A stretch of 5,105 bases of DNA from DAOTVD01 sp034437075 (GTDB lineage Bacteria > Chloroflexota > Anaerolineae > Aggregatilineales > J027): the NCBI GenBank assembly GCA_034437075.1, contig DAOTVD010000198.1:1-5105 (forward strand). The letters are read 5' to 3'. A program made the position numbers and the translations under genes. The notes beneath the pieces were generated by a model. That model did not search any database, had not been told where the DNA came from, and saw only the letters and a list, made by a program, of their open reading frames with translations. Below, in pieces: positions 4,741 to 5,105 of this stretch. Numbering within the stretch: the first letter of the stretch is position 1; the number at the start of each line of letters is the position of its first letter.

Positions 4741-5105
4741 CGTCGGTAGGCCGCCAGCACTTTTTCCAGCGCGGCCAAGACATCATCCTGGTCAGCCTCG
4801 GTCATATCCGGGAAGATGGGCAACGATAGCAAGCGCATATACGCATCTTCGGCCACCGGGCACGCGCCGCGTTCGTAGCCTTGTGCTACGTAGTACGGAT
4901 GCCAATACACCGGGATATAATGCACATTCACGCCGATGCCTTCCGCACGCAGCGCCTCGAATACCTGGCGCCGATCCACCCGTAACATTTCCATATTCAA
5001 CAGCACCGGATACAAATGATAGGCATGTGCGACGCCCTCGCGCACTGTGGGGAGGGTGAGCGCGGGCATCTGCGCTAACGCGGCATCATACCGCGCGGCT
5101 AGGGC
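4737..5105 (-). CDS. pseC: PseC-like DegT/DnrJ/EryC1/StrS aminotransferase, C-terminal part only
   Basis: The frame is open from the right window edge to a TAG at 4739-4737, giving the last 122 residues of a protein whose family is usually about 380. It begins ALAARYDAALAQMPALTLP, the C-terminal domain entry of DegT-type PLP aminotransferases. The following features fit PseC: HAYHLYPVLLN, RRQVFEALRAEGIGVNVHYI, PVYWHPYY, CPVAEDAYMRLLSLPIFPDM and TEADQDDVLAAL. PseC transfers an amino group to the 4-keto sugar of UDP-2-acetamido-2,6-dideoxy-beta-L-arabino-hexos-4-ulose in pseudaminic acid synthesis. The PLP-binding lysine lies outside the window, so function cannot be fully judged, and other nucleotide-sugar aminotransferases share this C-terminal pattern. 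The ATG at 5069 is internal, not the start. The gene is convergent with the DnaB-like gene, with a four-base overlap. The rest of a nonulosonate cluster, if present, would lie to the right. Confidence 0.75.
   Translation of the reverse strand, partial: ALAARYDAALAQMPALTLPTVREGVAHAYHLYPVLLNMEMLRVDRRQVFEALRAEGIGVNVHYIPVYWHPYYVAQGYERGACPVAEDAYMRLLSLPIFPDMTEADQDDVLAALEKVLAAYRR

Noticed and set aside
4737..5069. A complete 110-residue gene starting at ATG 5069
   Set aside because: The frame stays open upstream to the window edge, and those residues (ALAARYDAALAQ) match the DegT-family pattern. It is therefore the 3' part of a longer gene.
1..5105. tRNA or rRNA genes, CRISPR arrays, insertion sequences, intrinsic terminators
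   Set aside because: I saw no cloverleaf-like sequence, no short regularly spaced repeats, no transposase-like protein and no stem followed by a T-tract. The non-coding gaps are only 142, 26 and 117 bases long.

Overview
The window looks like chromosomal DNA of a Chloroflexota bacterium (Anaerolineae-like). The main reason is the tight trio of MSMEG_4193-type phosphomutase, DUF3090 protein and SCO1664-type kinase-like protein. This trio is known chiefly from Actinobacteria and Chloroflexota. The neighbours, a GT39-like multi-pass membrane glycosyltransferase and a PseC-like sugar aminotransferase, are also common in Chloroflexota. The lineage is inferred from gene content only.

Layout. Positions 1-1416 (minus) hold one long open frame for a GT39-like membrane glycosyltransferase whose C-terminus runs off the left edge. 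Its last 106 bases in the window are a near-exact, in-frame copy of an internal stretch 762 bases away. Positions 1417-1558 are a divergent intergenic region with an extended -10 candidate in each direction and a GC-rich inverted repeat. Positions 1559-3486 (plus) hold the three-gene cassette, with spacings of 26 and 0 bases. Positions 3487-3603 are a short promoter region. Positions 3604-4740 (plus) encode a stand-alone DnaB-type RecA-fold ATPase with a disordered N-terminal tail and no DnaB N-terminal domain. Positions 4737-5105 (minus) hold the C-terminal third of a DegT/StrS-family aminotransferase resembling PseC. Its stop codon interlocks with that of the ATPase gene.

How the genes may work together. 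The cassette pairs a histidine phosphatase/mutase fold with a phosphoinositide-kinase-like fold and a small partner of unknown role. This suggests phosphoryl transfer on an unknown small molecule, but no substrate can be read from the sequence. The flanking glycosyltransferase and aminotransferase belong to envelope-glycan or nonulosonate metabolism and are probably independent of the cassette. The DnaB-like gene has its own promoter candidates and ribosome binding site. No RNA genes, CRISPR arrays, insertion sequences or clear intrinsic terminators were seen. The points most worth a second look are the duplicated end of the glycosyltransferase, the DUF3090 protein without the usual C-terminal cysteine motif, and the orphan DnaB-like ATPase.
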